From NCBI GenBank assembly GCA_050298555.1, contig JBNKUL010000062.1, forward strand, positions 1 through 64,000: a DNA stretch of 64,000 bases. Reading direction: 5' to 3'. Below the pieces are notes generated by a model that was not told the DNA's origin, searched no databases, and saw only the letters and a program-made list of their open reading frames with translations. Position 1 is the first letter of the stretch, and every line of letters begins with the position of its first letter. Source of the DNA: JAPHSX01 sp050298555 (GTDB lineage: Bacteria; Pseudomonadota; Gammaproteobacteria; Thiohalomonadales; Thiohalomonadaceae). Position numbers and translations under genes: made by a program. This document shows, piece by piece, positions 33,883-42,519 of the stretch.

Positions 33883-34497
33883 ATGTCTGATTACTATCAG
33901 CAATTGGCCGACAGGGTGCAGCAGCGTTTTGGCACCCAGATCTCGGCCACCCATGTGGAGTTCTCCGAACTGACGGTGGAGCTGCCGCGTGACCAACTGC
34001 TAGCCGTCTGCACCGCCCTGCGCGATGAAGAGGAGTTCGCCTTCGAACAGCTCATCGACCTCTGCGGCGTCGACTATCTGGAATACGGCAATGGCCGCTG
34101 GACCGGACCGCGCTTTGCCTCGGTCTACCACCTGATGTCGATTAAGCACAACCACCGCATTCGCCTGCGCACCTTTGCCGACGACGAGCTGCCGGTGGTC
34201 GACTCGGTGATCAGTATCTGGAATTCCGCCGACTGGTACGAGCGTGAGGCCTTTGACCTTTACGGTATCGTCTACGAGGGCCACCCGGACCTGCGCCGCA
34301 TCCTTACCGACTACGGCTTTATCGGTCACCCCTTCCGCAAGGACTTCCCGATCAGCGGCAATGTGGAGATGACCTACGACGAAGAACAGAGGCGCGTGGT
34401 CTACCAGCCGGTGACCGTCGAGCCGCGCTCCATGGTGCCGCGCGTGATTCGCGACGACCACCGCTATGCACAACCGAACGCCGAGGGAGGGGAGTAA
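33883..34497 (+). CDS. nuoC: complex I subunit NuoC
   Basis: A 204-residue hydrophilic subunit of the connecting fragment. The family hallmark of the 30-kDa subunit is clear: WYEREAFDLYGI followed by GHPDLRRILTDYGFIGHPFRKDFP. It is separate from nuoD, unlike the fused nuoCD of E. coli. It starts 5 bases after nuoB. Confidence 0.97.
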   Translation: MSDYYQQLADRVQQRFGTQISATHVEFSELTVELPRDQLLAVCTALRDEEEFAFEQLIDLCGVDYLEYGNGRWTGPRFASVYHLMSIKHNHRIRLRTFADDELPVVDSVISIWNSADWYEREAFDLYGIVYEGHPDLRRILTDYGFIGHPFRKDFPISGNVEMTYDEEQRRVVYQPVTVEPRSMVPRVIRDDHRYAQPNAEGGE

Positions 34498-34500
34498 ACG

Positions 34501-35757
34501 GTGTCTGAGATTCGTAACTACACCCTCAACTTCGGTCCGCAGCACCCGGCGGCGCACGGTGTGCTGCGTCTGGTGCTGGAGATGGACGGCGAGATCATTG
34601 AGCGCGCCGACCCGCACATCGGCCTGCTGCACCGCGGTACCGAGAAGTTGGCCGAGACCAAGCACTACGTTCAGAGCCTGCCCTACATGGACCGTCTCGA
34701 CTACGTCTCCATGATGAGCAACGAGCACGCCTACTGCATGGCGATCGAGAAGATGCTCGGGCTGCAGGTGCCGGAGCGTGCCCAGTACATCCGCGTGATG
34801 TTCGACGAGATCACCCGCATCCTTAACCACCTGATGTGGCTAGGGGCGCACGCCCTCGACGTCGGCGCGATGACCGTCTTCCTCTACGCCTTCCGCGAGC
34901 GTGAGGACCTGATGGACTGCTACGAGGCGGTCTCTGGTGCGCGCCTGCACGCCGCCTACTACCGTCCCGGCGGCGTCTACCGCGACCTGCCCGATCGTAT
35001 GCCGCAGTTCAGCGGCTCCAGCAAGTGGCACAGCGAGTCCGAGATTGCAGCACTGAACGACAATCGTCAGGGTTCGCTACTCGACTTCATCGAGGACTTT
35101 ACCAACCGTTTCCCCGGTTACATCGATGAGTACGAGACCCTGCTCACCGACAACCGCATCTGGAAGCAGCGCCTGGTCAACATCGGCATCATGTCGCCCG
35201 AGCGTGCGATGCAGATGGGCCTCACCGGCCCGATGCTACGCGGCTCCGGTATCGCCTGGGACCTGCGCAAGAAGCAGCCCTATGAGGTCTACGACAAGCT
35301 CGACTTCGATATCCCGATCGGTACCAACGGCGACTGCTATGACCGCTACCTGGTGCGTATCGAGGAGCTGCGTCAGTCCAACCGCATCATCAAGCAGTGC
35401 ATCCAGTGGCTGCGCAAGAACTCCGGTCTGGTGATGGCGGACGACCACAAGGTCACGCCGCCGCCGCGTACCGAGATGAAGCAGGGGATGGAGTCACTGA
35501 TCCACCACTTCAAGCTCGCCAGTGAAGGTATCAGCCTGCCCGAGGGCGAGGCCTATGCCGCGGTAGAGCACCCCAAGGGCGAGTTCGGTATCTACATGGT
35601 TTCCGACGGTGCCAATAAGCCCTACCGCATGAAGATCCGTGCGCCGGGCTTTGCCCACCTCGCCTCGATGGATGAGATGGTTCGTGGCCACATGCTGGCC
35701 GACGTGGTCGCCGTGATCGGCACCCAGGATATTGTATTTGGGGAGATCGACCGCTGA
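34501..35757 (+). CDS. nuoD: complex I subunit NuoD
   Basis: The 418-residue 49-kDa-type subunit helps form the quinone pocket. Family motifs: NFGPQHPAAHGVLRLVLE near the N-terminus, HIGLLHRGTEKL, YVSMMSNEHAYC, RGSGIAWDLRK and the C-terminal GTQDIVFGEIDR ending. GTG start three bases after nuoC. Its TGA overlaps the nuoE ATG by one base. Confidence 0.97.
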   Translation: MSEIRNYTLNFGPQHPAAHGVLRLVLEMDGEIIERADPHIGLLHRGTEKLAETKHYVQSLPYMDRLDYVSMMSNEHAYCMAIEKMLGLQVPERAQYIRVMFDEITRILNHLMWLGAHALDVGAMTVFLYAFREREDLMDCYEAVSGARLHAAYYRPGGVYRDLPDRMPQFSGSSKWHSESEIAALNDNRQGSLLDFIEDFTNRFPGYIDEYETLLTDNRIWKQRLVNIGIMSPERAMQMGLTGPMLRGSGIAWDLRKKQPYEVYDKLDFDIPIGTNGDCYDRYLVRIEELRQSNRIIKQCIQWLRKNSGLVMADDHKVTPPPRTEMKQGMESLIHHFKLASEGISLPEGEAYAAVEHPKGEFGIYMVSDGANKPYRMKIRAPGFAHLASMDEMVRGHMLADVVAVIGTQDIVFGEIDR

Positions 35758-36251
35758 TGTCTGAGAATTTGATTGAACTGTTGAGCGCCGACTCGCGTGC
35801 CGACATTGACCGCTGGATCGCCAAATACCCGGCCGACCAGAAGCAGTCTGCCGTGATGGCCGGCCTGCGTATCGCCCAGGAGCAGAACGGCGGTTGGCTA
35901 ACCGACGAGCTGATCCAGGCGGTCGCCGGCTACCTCGATATGGACGCCATCGCCGCCTATGAGGTCGCCACCTTCTACGGCATGTATGAGCGCAAGCCGG
36001 TGGGCAAGCACAAGATCTGTGTCTGCACCAACATCTCCTGCATGCTGTGCGGCTCCGACGATGTGGTGGCCCACCTGGAGCAGCGCCTCGGTATCAAGAT
36101 GGGCGAGACCACCGAAGATGGCCGCTTTACCCTCAAAGAGGTGGAGTGTCTGGGTGCCTGCGTCAACGCGCCGATGTTTGAGCTGAACAAATCCTATTAC
36201 GAGAACCTGACGCCGGAATCGATCGACGCCATTCTCGATGGCCTGGACTAA
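35757..36251 (+). CDS. nuoE: complex I subunit NuoE
   Basis: The 164-residue 24-kDa-type subunit of the NADH-input module binds the [2Fe-2S] cluster N1a. The four ligands are in CTNISCMLCG and ECLGACVNAPM. The N-terminal helical part (AVMAGLRIAQEQNGGWL) is normal. It is coupled to nuoD by a one-base overlap (TGATG). Confidence 0.97.
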   Translation: MSENLIELLSADSRADIDRWIAKYPADQKQSAVMAGLRIAQEQNGGWLTDELIQAVAGYLDMDAIAAYEVATFYGMYERKPVGKHKICVCTNISCMLCGSDDVVAHLEQRLGIKMGETTEDGRFTLKEVECLGACVNAPMFELNKSYYENLTPESIDAILDGLD

Positions 36252-36267
36252 CGGAGGGGATGGAAGA

Positions 36268-37536
36268 GTGAGCAATAAAGTCTGTTTCCGTACCCTGGGT
36301 GTCGACAACTCCTGGACCCTGGAGGCCTACCGCGCCAACGGCGGTTACGAGGTGCTGGAGAAGATCCTCAAGGAGAAGATTCCGCCCGAAGAGATCATCG
36401 AAGAGATGAAGACCTCGGCCCTGCGCGGTCGCGGTGGCGCCGGCTTCCCCACCGGTCTGAAGTGGAGCTTTATGCCCAAGACCGAGGGGCAGAAGTACAT
36501 CGTTTGTAACTCGGACGAGGGTGAGCCCGGTACCTGTAAGGACCGCGACATCCTGCGCTACAACCCGCACCAGCTGATCGAGGGGATGGCCATTGCCGGC
36601 TACACCATCGGTGCCAGCGTCGGTTACAACTACATCCGCGGCGAGTTCTGGGAACCCTACGAGCGCTTCGATGCCGCACTGGAAGAGGCGCGTGCCGCCG
36701 GCCTGCTGGGCGACAACATCCTTGGCAGCGGCTTCAACTTCAACGCCCACGCCCACCTCGGCGCCGGCGCCTACGTCTGTGGTGAGGAGACCGCGCTGAT
36801 CGAGTCGATTGAGGGCAAGAAGGGGCAGCCGCGCTTTAAGCCGCCGTTCCCCGCCAACTTCGGTCTCTACGGCAAGCCCACCACCATCAATAACACCGAA
36901 TCGCTGGCCTCCGTGCCGGTGATCCTGAAGAACGGTGGTAAGTGGTTCCTCGAGCAGGGCAAGCCGAACGCGGGCGGTAACAAGATCTTCTGCGTCTCCG
37001 GCCACGTCAACAAGCCAAGCAACTACGAGGTGCCGATGGGCATCCCCTTCGCCGAGCTGCTGGAGATGGCCGGTGGCGTACGCGACGGCCACACCCTCAA
37101 GGCGGTGATCCCCGGTGGTAGCTCCACCCCGGTGCTGCCAGCCGAGGTCGCCATGGGTATGGACATGGATTATGACTCCATCGCCAAGGCGGGCTCCATG
37201 CTCGGTGCCGGTTCGGTCATCGTCATTGACGACTCCGCCTGTATGGTCAAGGTGCTGGCGCGCCTCTCCCACTTCTATTACGAGGAGTCGTGCGGCCAGT
37301 GTACCCCCTGTCGTGAGGGCACCGGCTGGTTGGCCCGCGTGCTGCACCGCATCGAACACGGCGAGGGCCGTCCCGAAGACCTGGACCAGCTGATGGGCGT
37401 CGCCGACCGCATTACCGGCAACACCATCTGTGCCCTGGGCGACGCTGCGGCGATGCCGGTACAGAGCTTCCTGACGCACTTCCGTGAAGAGTTCGAGTAC
37501 CACATCGAACACAAGAAGTGCATGGTGGGTGGCTAA
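36268..37536 (+). CDS. nuoF: complex I subunit NuoF (NADH/FMN binding)
   Basis: NuoF takes hydride from NADH through FMN. The 422-residue protein has GRGGAGFPTGLKWSFMP (NADH/FMN loop), CNSDEGEPGTCKDR, GAGAYVCGEETALIESIEG and the [4Fe-4S] ligands in SCGQCTPCREGTGW with the later Cys in TICALGD. GTG 36268 (V-S-N-K-V-C-F) is the chosen start, 16 bases after nuoE; the open frame before it overlaps nuoE. Confidence 0.97.
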   Translation: MSNKVCFRTLGVDNSWTLEAYRANGGYEVLEKILKEKIPPEEIIEEMKTSALRGRGGAGFPTGLKWSFMPKTEGQKYIVCNSDEGEPGTCKDRDILRYNPHQLIEGMAIAGYTIGASVGYNYIRGEFWEPYERFDAALEEARAAGLLGDNILGSGFNFNAHAHLGAGAYVCGEETALIESIEGKKGQPRFKPPFPANFGLYGKPTTINNTESLASVPVILKNGGKWFLEQGKPNAGGNKIFCVSGHVNKPSNYEVPMGIPFAELLEMAGGVRDGHTLKAVIPGGSSTPVLPAEVAMGMDMDYDSIAKAGSMLGAGSVIVIDDSACMVKVLARLSHFYYEESCGQCTPCREGTGWLARVLHRIEHGEGRPEDLDQLMGVADRITGNTICALGDAAAMPVQSFLTHFREEFEYHIEHKKCMVGG

Positions 37537-37577
37537 GCCACCGACATTAAAAGAATTAACCTAAGTCGAGACTTGCG

Positions 37578-39920
37578 ATGGCAAACATCGAGATCAACGG
37601 AAAAACGATAGAGGCACGTGATGGGGCAATGCTGCTTGATGTGGCAGACGAGGCCGGCATCACGATCCCGCGTTTTTGCTACCACAGCAAACTCTCCCTG
37701 GCGGCCAGCTGCCGCATGTGTCTGGTCGAGGTAGAGAAGGCGCCCAAGCCGCTTCCTGCCTGTGCCACCCCCGTCACCGACGGCATGAAGGTGCAGACTC
37801 GTTCGCCCCGGGCGATCGCGGCGCAGCGTGCGGTGATGGAGTTCCTGTTGATCAACCACCCGCTGGACTGCCCCATCTGCGACCAGGGCGGTGAGTGCGA
37901 GCTGCAGGAGATGGCGCTGGGTTACGGCAACGACGTCTCCCGCTACGCCGAGTCCAAGCGCGTGACCCCCAGCCCCGACCTGGGCCCGCTCATCGCCACC
38001 GACATGACCCGCTGCATCCACTGTACCCGTTGCGTACGCTTCGGTAAGGAGATCGGCGGTGTGATGGAGCTGGGCGCACCGGGCCGTGGTGAGCACATGC
38101 ACATCAGCACCTATATGGAGCACAGTGTCGACTCCGAGCTCTCCGGCAACGTCATCGACCTCTGCCCCGTGGGTTCGCTCACCTCCAAGCCCTACCGCTA
38201 CCAGGCCCGTCCCTGGGAGCTGCAGACCCACAACAGCGTCTCGCCGCACGACTGCGTCGGCGCCAACCTGCGTATCGACAGCCGCTCCGGCAAGGCGATG
38301 CGTGTAGTGGCGCGCGAGAATGACGAGGTGAACGAGTGCTGGATCGCCGACCGCGACCGCTTCAGCTATACCGCACTGGGGCACGAAGAGCGCCTGAGCA
38401 AACCGCAGATCAAGAAGGGCGGCAGCTGGCTGGAGTGCGACTGGGATACCGCGCTGACCGCCGCGGTGGAAGGGCTGAAGAGTATCGACATCGACAAGCT
38501 TGGTGCCCTGGCATCGAGCACCGCGACCAGCGAAGAGCACTACCTGCTGCAGAAGCTGATGCGCGCCATCGGCTCGAACAACATCGATCACCGCCTGCGC
38601 CAGCAGGACCTGCGCGACCAGGCCGACGTGGCCGCCTTCCCCGGTATCGGTCAGTCCATCGCCTCCCTGCAGGAGAACGACGCGGTGCTGCTGGTCGGCT
38701 CCAATATCCGTAAAGATGTCCCGCTGCTGGCGCAGCGCCTGCGCAAGGCGGTTGCCAACGGCGCCCGCGTGATGGCGATTAACGCCGTCGATTACGACAT
38801 GGCCTTCAGGCTGGCGCAGAAGTGCATCGCCATCGATATGGGTGCTGAGCTGCTGGCCGTGGCCCGCGCCCTGCTCGAGATCACCGACGAGAGTGCACCG
38901 CAGGCGCTGGCCAATGCCATTGCTAGCGCCGAGGTCTCCGACAGTCACCGCGCCATCGCCAAGGCGCTGCGCGATGCCGAGAAGGGCAGCGTGATCATGG
39001 GGCAGGCGGTGCAGTCCCACCCGGCGGGTGCCGAGCTGCGCGCCATCGCCAACCTTATCGCCTCACTCAGCGACTGCCACATCGGCACCCTGGCCGATGG
39101 CAACGGCGCCGGTGCCGCACTGGCCGGCTGCCTGCCGCACCGGGTTGCCGGCGGCAAGGCGGCTGACAGCGCCGGTCTCGGCTGGAACGAGATGTTCGCC
39201 AGCGGCATGCAGGGTTACCTGCTGCTCGGCACCGAGCCCGAGCTCGACTGCATCGATTCCGCCGCCGCGCTTAAGGCGATGCAGGGGGCCGGCTTTGTCG
39301 TCGCCATCAACAGCTACGCCTCCGAGGCGCTGCGTGACTATGCCGACGTGCTGCTGCCCGCCGCCACCTTCGCCGAGACCGCCGGTAGCTTCGTCAACGC
39401 CGAGGGGCGCTGGCAGTCGTTCAACGGCGCCGTTGCCGCCCCCGGCGAGGCCCGCCCCGCCTGGAAGATCCTGCGCGTGATGGGCAACCTGTTCGACATG
39501 GCTGGTTTCGAATTCAACTCCGCCGAAGAGGTGCGTGAGGAGCTCAACGTAGCCTGTGGCGAGCCCACTGCCGCCCCCGCCGCCTGGCATCCGGAGCAGA
39601 TGAGCAAACCCGTCGACGGCCTGGTGCGTATCGCCGATGTGCCGATCTACGCGGTCGACGCCATGGTGCGCCGCGCCGCGCCGCTGCAGGGTACCGCCGA
39701 TGCGGACCTGTGGCAGATCCGCATCAACAGCGCCACCGCCGAGAAGGCGGGCCTGAGTGATGCGGTGGAGGCAAAACTGATTCAGGGGGAGGGCGAGGTC
39801 GTGCTGCCGTTGCTGCTCGATGAGCGCCTGCCCGATAACGCGGTCTACCTGCCTGCCGGCCTTAGCGCCACGGTAGGACTGGGCGGTGGCTTTGCTGCCG
39901 TGGAACTGACCAACGCATAA
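37578..39920 (+). CDS. nuoG: complex I subunit NuoG
   Basis: A 780-residue iron-sulfur subunit. The N-terminal ferredoxin-like domain holds [2Fe-2S] ligands (FCYHS, SCRMCLVE, PACATPV), the H-x3-C-x2-C-x5-C site (HPLDCPICDQGGEC) and the C-x2-C-x2-C set (RCIHCTRC). The rest, from about 215, is a molybdopterin-oxidoreductase-like domain without need for the cofactor. A 41-base gap separates it from nuoF. Confidence 0.96.
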   Translation: MANIEINGKTIEARDGAMLLDVADEAGITIPRFCYHSKLSLAASCRMCLVEVEKAPKPLPACATPVTDGMKVQTRSPRAIAAQRAVMEFLLINHPLDCPICDQGGECELQEMALGYGNDVSRYAESKRVTPSPDLGPLIATDMTRCIHCTRCVRFGKEIGGVMELGAPGRGEHMHISTYMEHSVDSELSGNVIDLCPVGSLTSKPYRYQARPWELQTHNSVSPHDCVGANLRIDSRSGKAMRVVARENDEVNECWIADRDRFSYTALGHEERLSKPQIKKGGSWLECDWDTALTAAVEGLKSIDIDKLGALASSTATSEEHYLLQKLMRAIGSNNIDHRLRQQDLRDQADVAAFPGIGQSIASLQENDAVLLVGSNIRKDVPLLAQRLRKAVANGARVMAINAVDYDMAFRLAQKCIAIDMGAELLAVARALLEITDESAPQALANAIASAEVSDSHRAIAKALRDAEKGSVIMGQAVQSHPAGAELRAIANLIASLSDCHIGTLADGNGAGAALAGCLPHRVAGGKAADSAGLGWNEMFASGMQGYLLLGTEPELDCIDSAAALKAMQGAGFVVAINSYASEALRDYADVLLPAATFAETAGSFVNAEGRWQSFNGAVAAPGEARPAWKILRVMGNLFDMAGFEFNSAEEVREELNVACGEPTAAPAAWHPEQMSKPVDGLVRIADVPIYAVDAMVRRAAPLQGTADADLWQIRINSATAEKAGLSDAVEAKLIQGEGEVVLPLLLDERLPDNAVYLPAGLSATVGLGGGFAAVELTNA

Positions 39921-39940
39921 CAACGACTGGATAAGACCGG

Positions 39941-41041
39941 ATGTTCGAGATACTGGAAAATAGCCTGTTGGGATTTGGCGTCTGGCCCTGGCTGGCGACG
40001 CTCATCACGATCCTGCTGCAGATCGTCGTCATTATGGTGCCGCTGCTGCTCGCCGTTGCCTACTTCACCTACGCCGAGCGCAAGGTGATCGGTTTCATGC
40101 AGATCCGTATCGGTCCGAACCGGGTCGGTTTCTTCGGCAAGCAGCTGTGGGGCCTCGGTCAGCCCATCGCCGATGCGGTGAAGCTGATGTTCAAGGAGAT
40201 CGTCATCCCCAGCGGTGCCGACAAGTTCCTGTTCCTGATCGCGCCGGTACTCTCTATGGCCCCGGCCCTGGCGGCCTGGTCGGTGGTGCCCTTCGGCAGC
40301 GAGATGGTTCTGGCCGACATTGACGCCAGCCTGCTCTATGTCCTGGCCATCACCTCTATCGGTGTTTACGGCGTCATCATCGCCGGCTGGGCCTCCAACT
40401 CCAAATACGCCTTCCTCGGCGCGATGCGTTCGGCGGCGCAGATCGTCTCCTACGAGATCGCCATGGGCTTTGCCCTGGTCGGCGTGCTGATGGCGGCGGG
40501 TAGCATTAACCTGGGTGAGATCGTTATGGGGCAGAGCGGCGACTACGGCCTGTTTAACTGGTACTTCATTCCGCTGTTCCCGCTGTTCGTCGTCTACTTC
40601 ATCTCCGGTGTGGCCGAGACCAACCGTGCCCCCTTCGACGTCGCCGAGGGTGAGTCGGAGATCGTTGCCGGTTTCCACGTCGAATATTCCGGCATGACCT
40701 TCGCGGTCTTCTTCCTCGCCGAGTACGCCAACATGATCCTGGTCTCGATGCTGGCGGCGTTGATGTTCCTCGGTGGCTGGCTCAGCCCGCTGCCGGCAGA
40801 GATGATCCCCGAGGTCACCGGTGTCTCCCTCCTGTTGGGTGACGGCATCCACTGGCTGCTGGCGAAGACGGCGATCTTCATGTTCTTTTACCTCTGGTTC
40901 CGTGCCACCTTCCCGCGCTACCGCTATGACCAGATCATGCGCCTGGGCTGGAAGGTCTTCATTCCGATTACCATCATCTGGCTGCTGGTGGTTGGGGTGT
41001 TCATCATGGGCGGCCTGGCCCCCTGGTTTGATGCGGCATAA
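39941..41041 (+). CDS. nuoH: complex I subunit NuoH
   Basis: NuoH is the membrane subunit at the quinone channel, linking the arm to the pumps. The 366-residue protein has about eight helices and the conserved loops ERKVIGFMQIRIGPNRVG, ETNRAPFDVAEGESEIVAG and FHVEYSGM. ATG 39941 lies 20 bases after nuoG. Confidence 0.97.
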   Translation: MFEILENSLLGFGVWPWLATLITILLQIVVIMVPLLLAVAYFTYAERKVIGFMQIRIGPNRVGFFGKQLWGLGQPIADAVKLMFKEIVIPSGADKFLFLIAPVLSMAPALAAWSVVPFGSEMVLADIDASLLYVLAITSIGVYGVIIAGWASNSKYAFLGAMRSAAQIVSYEIAMGFALVGVLMAAGSINLGEIVMGQSGDYGLFNWYFIPLFPLFVVYFISGVAETNRAPFDVAEGESEIVAGFHVEYSGMTFAVFFLAEYANMILVSMLAALMFLGGWLSPLPAEMIPEVTGVSLLLGDGIHWLLAKTAIFMFFYLWFRATFPRYRYDQIMRLGWKVFIPITIIWLLVVGVFIMGGLAPWFDAA

Positions 41042-41061
41042 CGGCGAGATCGGATACTGAT

Positions 41062-41547
41062 ATGAATTTATTGCGCACCATCAAGAGCCTGACTCTTAAA
41101 GAACTGCGTGGCGGTCTCGGTCTGACCGGTCGCTACCTGTTCCGTAAAAAGTTTACCGTGCAGTACCCGGAGGAGCGGGCGCCGATGTCGCCGCGTTTCC
41201 GTGGCCTGCACGCCCAGCGCCGTTACCCCAACGGCGAGGAGCGTTGCATCGCCTGTAAGCTGTGCGAGGTGGTCTGCCCGGCGATGGCCATTACCATCGA
41301 GTCGGCGCAGCGTGACGACGGCACCCGCCGCACTACCCGCTACGACATCGACCTGACCAAGTGCATCTTCTGCGGTTTCTGCGAAGAGGCCTGTCCGGTG
41401 GATGCAATTGTCGAGACCCGCATCTACGAGTACCACGGTGAGTGCCGTGAGGACCTGTTGATGACCAAGGAGAAACTCCTGGCGGTGGGCGACAAGTACG
41501 AGGCGCAGATCGCCGCAGACCGTGCCGAAGATGCACCCTACCGATAG
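41062..41547 (+). CDS. nuoI: complex I subunit NuoI
   Basis: The 161-residue subunit holds two [4Fe-4S] clusters (N6a, N6b), in CIACKLCEVVCP and CIFCGFCEEACP. The N-terminal amphipathic helix and RYLFRKKFTVQYPEE are typical. It lies between nuoH and nuoJ with gaps of 20 and 12 bases. Confidence 0.97.
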   Translation: MNLLRTIKSLTLKELRGGLGLTGRYLFRKKFTVQYPEERAPMSPRFRGLHAQRRYPNGEERCIACKLCEVVCPAMAITIESAQRDDGTRRTTRYDIDLTKCIFCGFCEEACPVDAIVETRIYEYHGECREDLLMTKEKLLAVGDKYEAQIAADRAEDAPYR

Positions 41548-41559
41548 GCGGACGACAGC

Positions 41560-42165
41560 ATGAGTTTTGAACAGATCCTTTTCTATCTCTTTTCCACCAT
41601 CCTGGTGCTCGGTGCCGCCGCGGTGATCACCGTGCGCAACCCGGTGCACGCGGCAATGTTCCTGGTGCTCTGTTTCTTCACCAGCTCCGCGCTGTGGCTG
41701 CTACTGGAGGCGGAGTTCCTCGCCATCACCCTGGTGCTGGTCTACGTTGGCGCGGTCATGGTGCTGTTCCTGTTCGTGGTGATGATGCTCGACATCAATA
41801 TTGCACGCATGCGCGAGGGCTTTGCCCGCTACTTCCCGATCGGGGCCATCGTCGCCGGTATCTCCATCGGCATCATGACGCTGGCGGTGGGCCGCAATAA
41901 CTTCGGCCTCGACAAGGTCGCGGCACCGGCACCCAAGCCTGCCGACTACAGCAATACCCGTGAGCTGGGTGAGCAGCTCTACACCACTTACGTCTATCCC
42001 TTCGAGATCGCCTCGGTGGTGCTGTTGGTGGCCATCGTCGCCGCCATCGCCCTGACCCTGCGTTCGCGTACCGGTACCCGCTACCAGAAGATCGAGGACC
42101 AGGTGGTGGTGAAGAAGGCCGAGCGCCTGCGTGTGGTACAGGTCGAGTCGGAGGAGCGTAAGTAA
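41560..42165 (+). CDS. nuoJ: complex I subunit NuoJ
   Basis: A 201-residue membrane subunit with five helices. The pi-bulge helix region VYVGAVMVLFLFVVMMLDI and the start TVRNPVHAAMFLVL are conserved. The C-terminal cytoplasmic tail is basic. Its stop is 43 bases before nuoK, the longest gap between nuoH and nuoL. Confidence 0.96.
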   Translation: MSFEQILFYLFSTILVLGAAAVITVRNPVHAAMFLVLCFFTSSALWLLLEAEFLAITLVLVYVGAVMVLFLFVVMMLDINIARMREGFARYFPIGAIVAGISIGIMTLAVGRNNFGLDKVAAPAPKPADYSNTRELGEQLYTTYVYPFEIASVVLLVAIVAAIALTLRSRTGTRYQKIEDQVVVKKAERLRVVQVESEERK

Positions 42166-42208
42166 TGATTCGCATAAACAGAACAATTAGCGTAGGCGAG
42201 GCACGAGC

Positions 42209-42514
42209 ATGATTGCGTTGTCCGATTACCTCACGGTGAGTGCGGTCCTCTTCGGCCTGAGCATGGCCGGGATCTTCATCAACCGTAAGAATGTCATCAT
42301 CCTGCTGATGTGCATCGAGTTGATGCTACTGGCGGTGAATATCAACTTTATCGCCTTCTCCCATTATCTGGGCGATACCGCCGGTCAGGTCTTCGTCTTC
42401 TTTATTCTTACCGTCGCGGCGGCGGAGGCGGCCATTGGCCTCGCCATCCTGGTGGTGCTGTTCCGTAACAAGCGCAGCATCAACGTCGACGACCTCGATA
42501 CGCTGAAGGGGTAG
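42209..42514 (+). CDS. nuoK: complex I subunit NuoK
   Basis: A 101-residue three-helix subunit of the pumping arm. Conserved glutamates lie in LLMCIELMLLAVN and VAAAEAAIGLAILV, both needed for proton transfer in the family. nuoL starts 5 bases after its stop. Confidence 0.97.
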   Translation: MIALSDYLTVSAVLFGLSMAGIFINRKNVIILLMCIELMLLAVNINFIAFSHYLGDTAGQVFVFFILTVAAAEAAIGLAILVVLFRNKRSINVDDLDTLKG

Positions 42515-42519
42515 GGCAG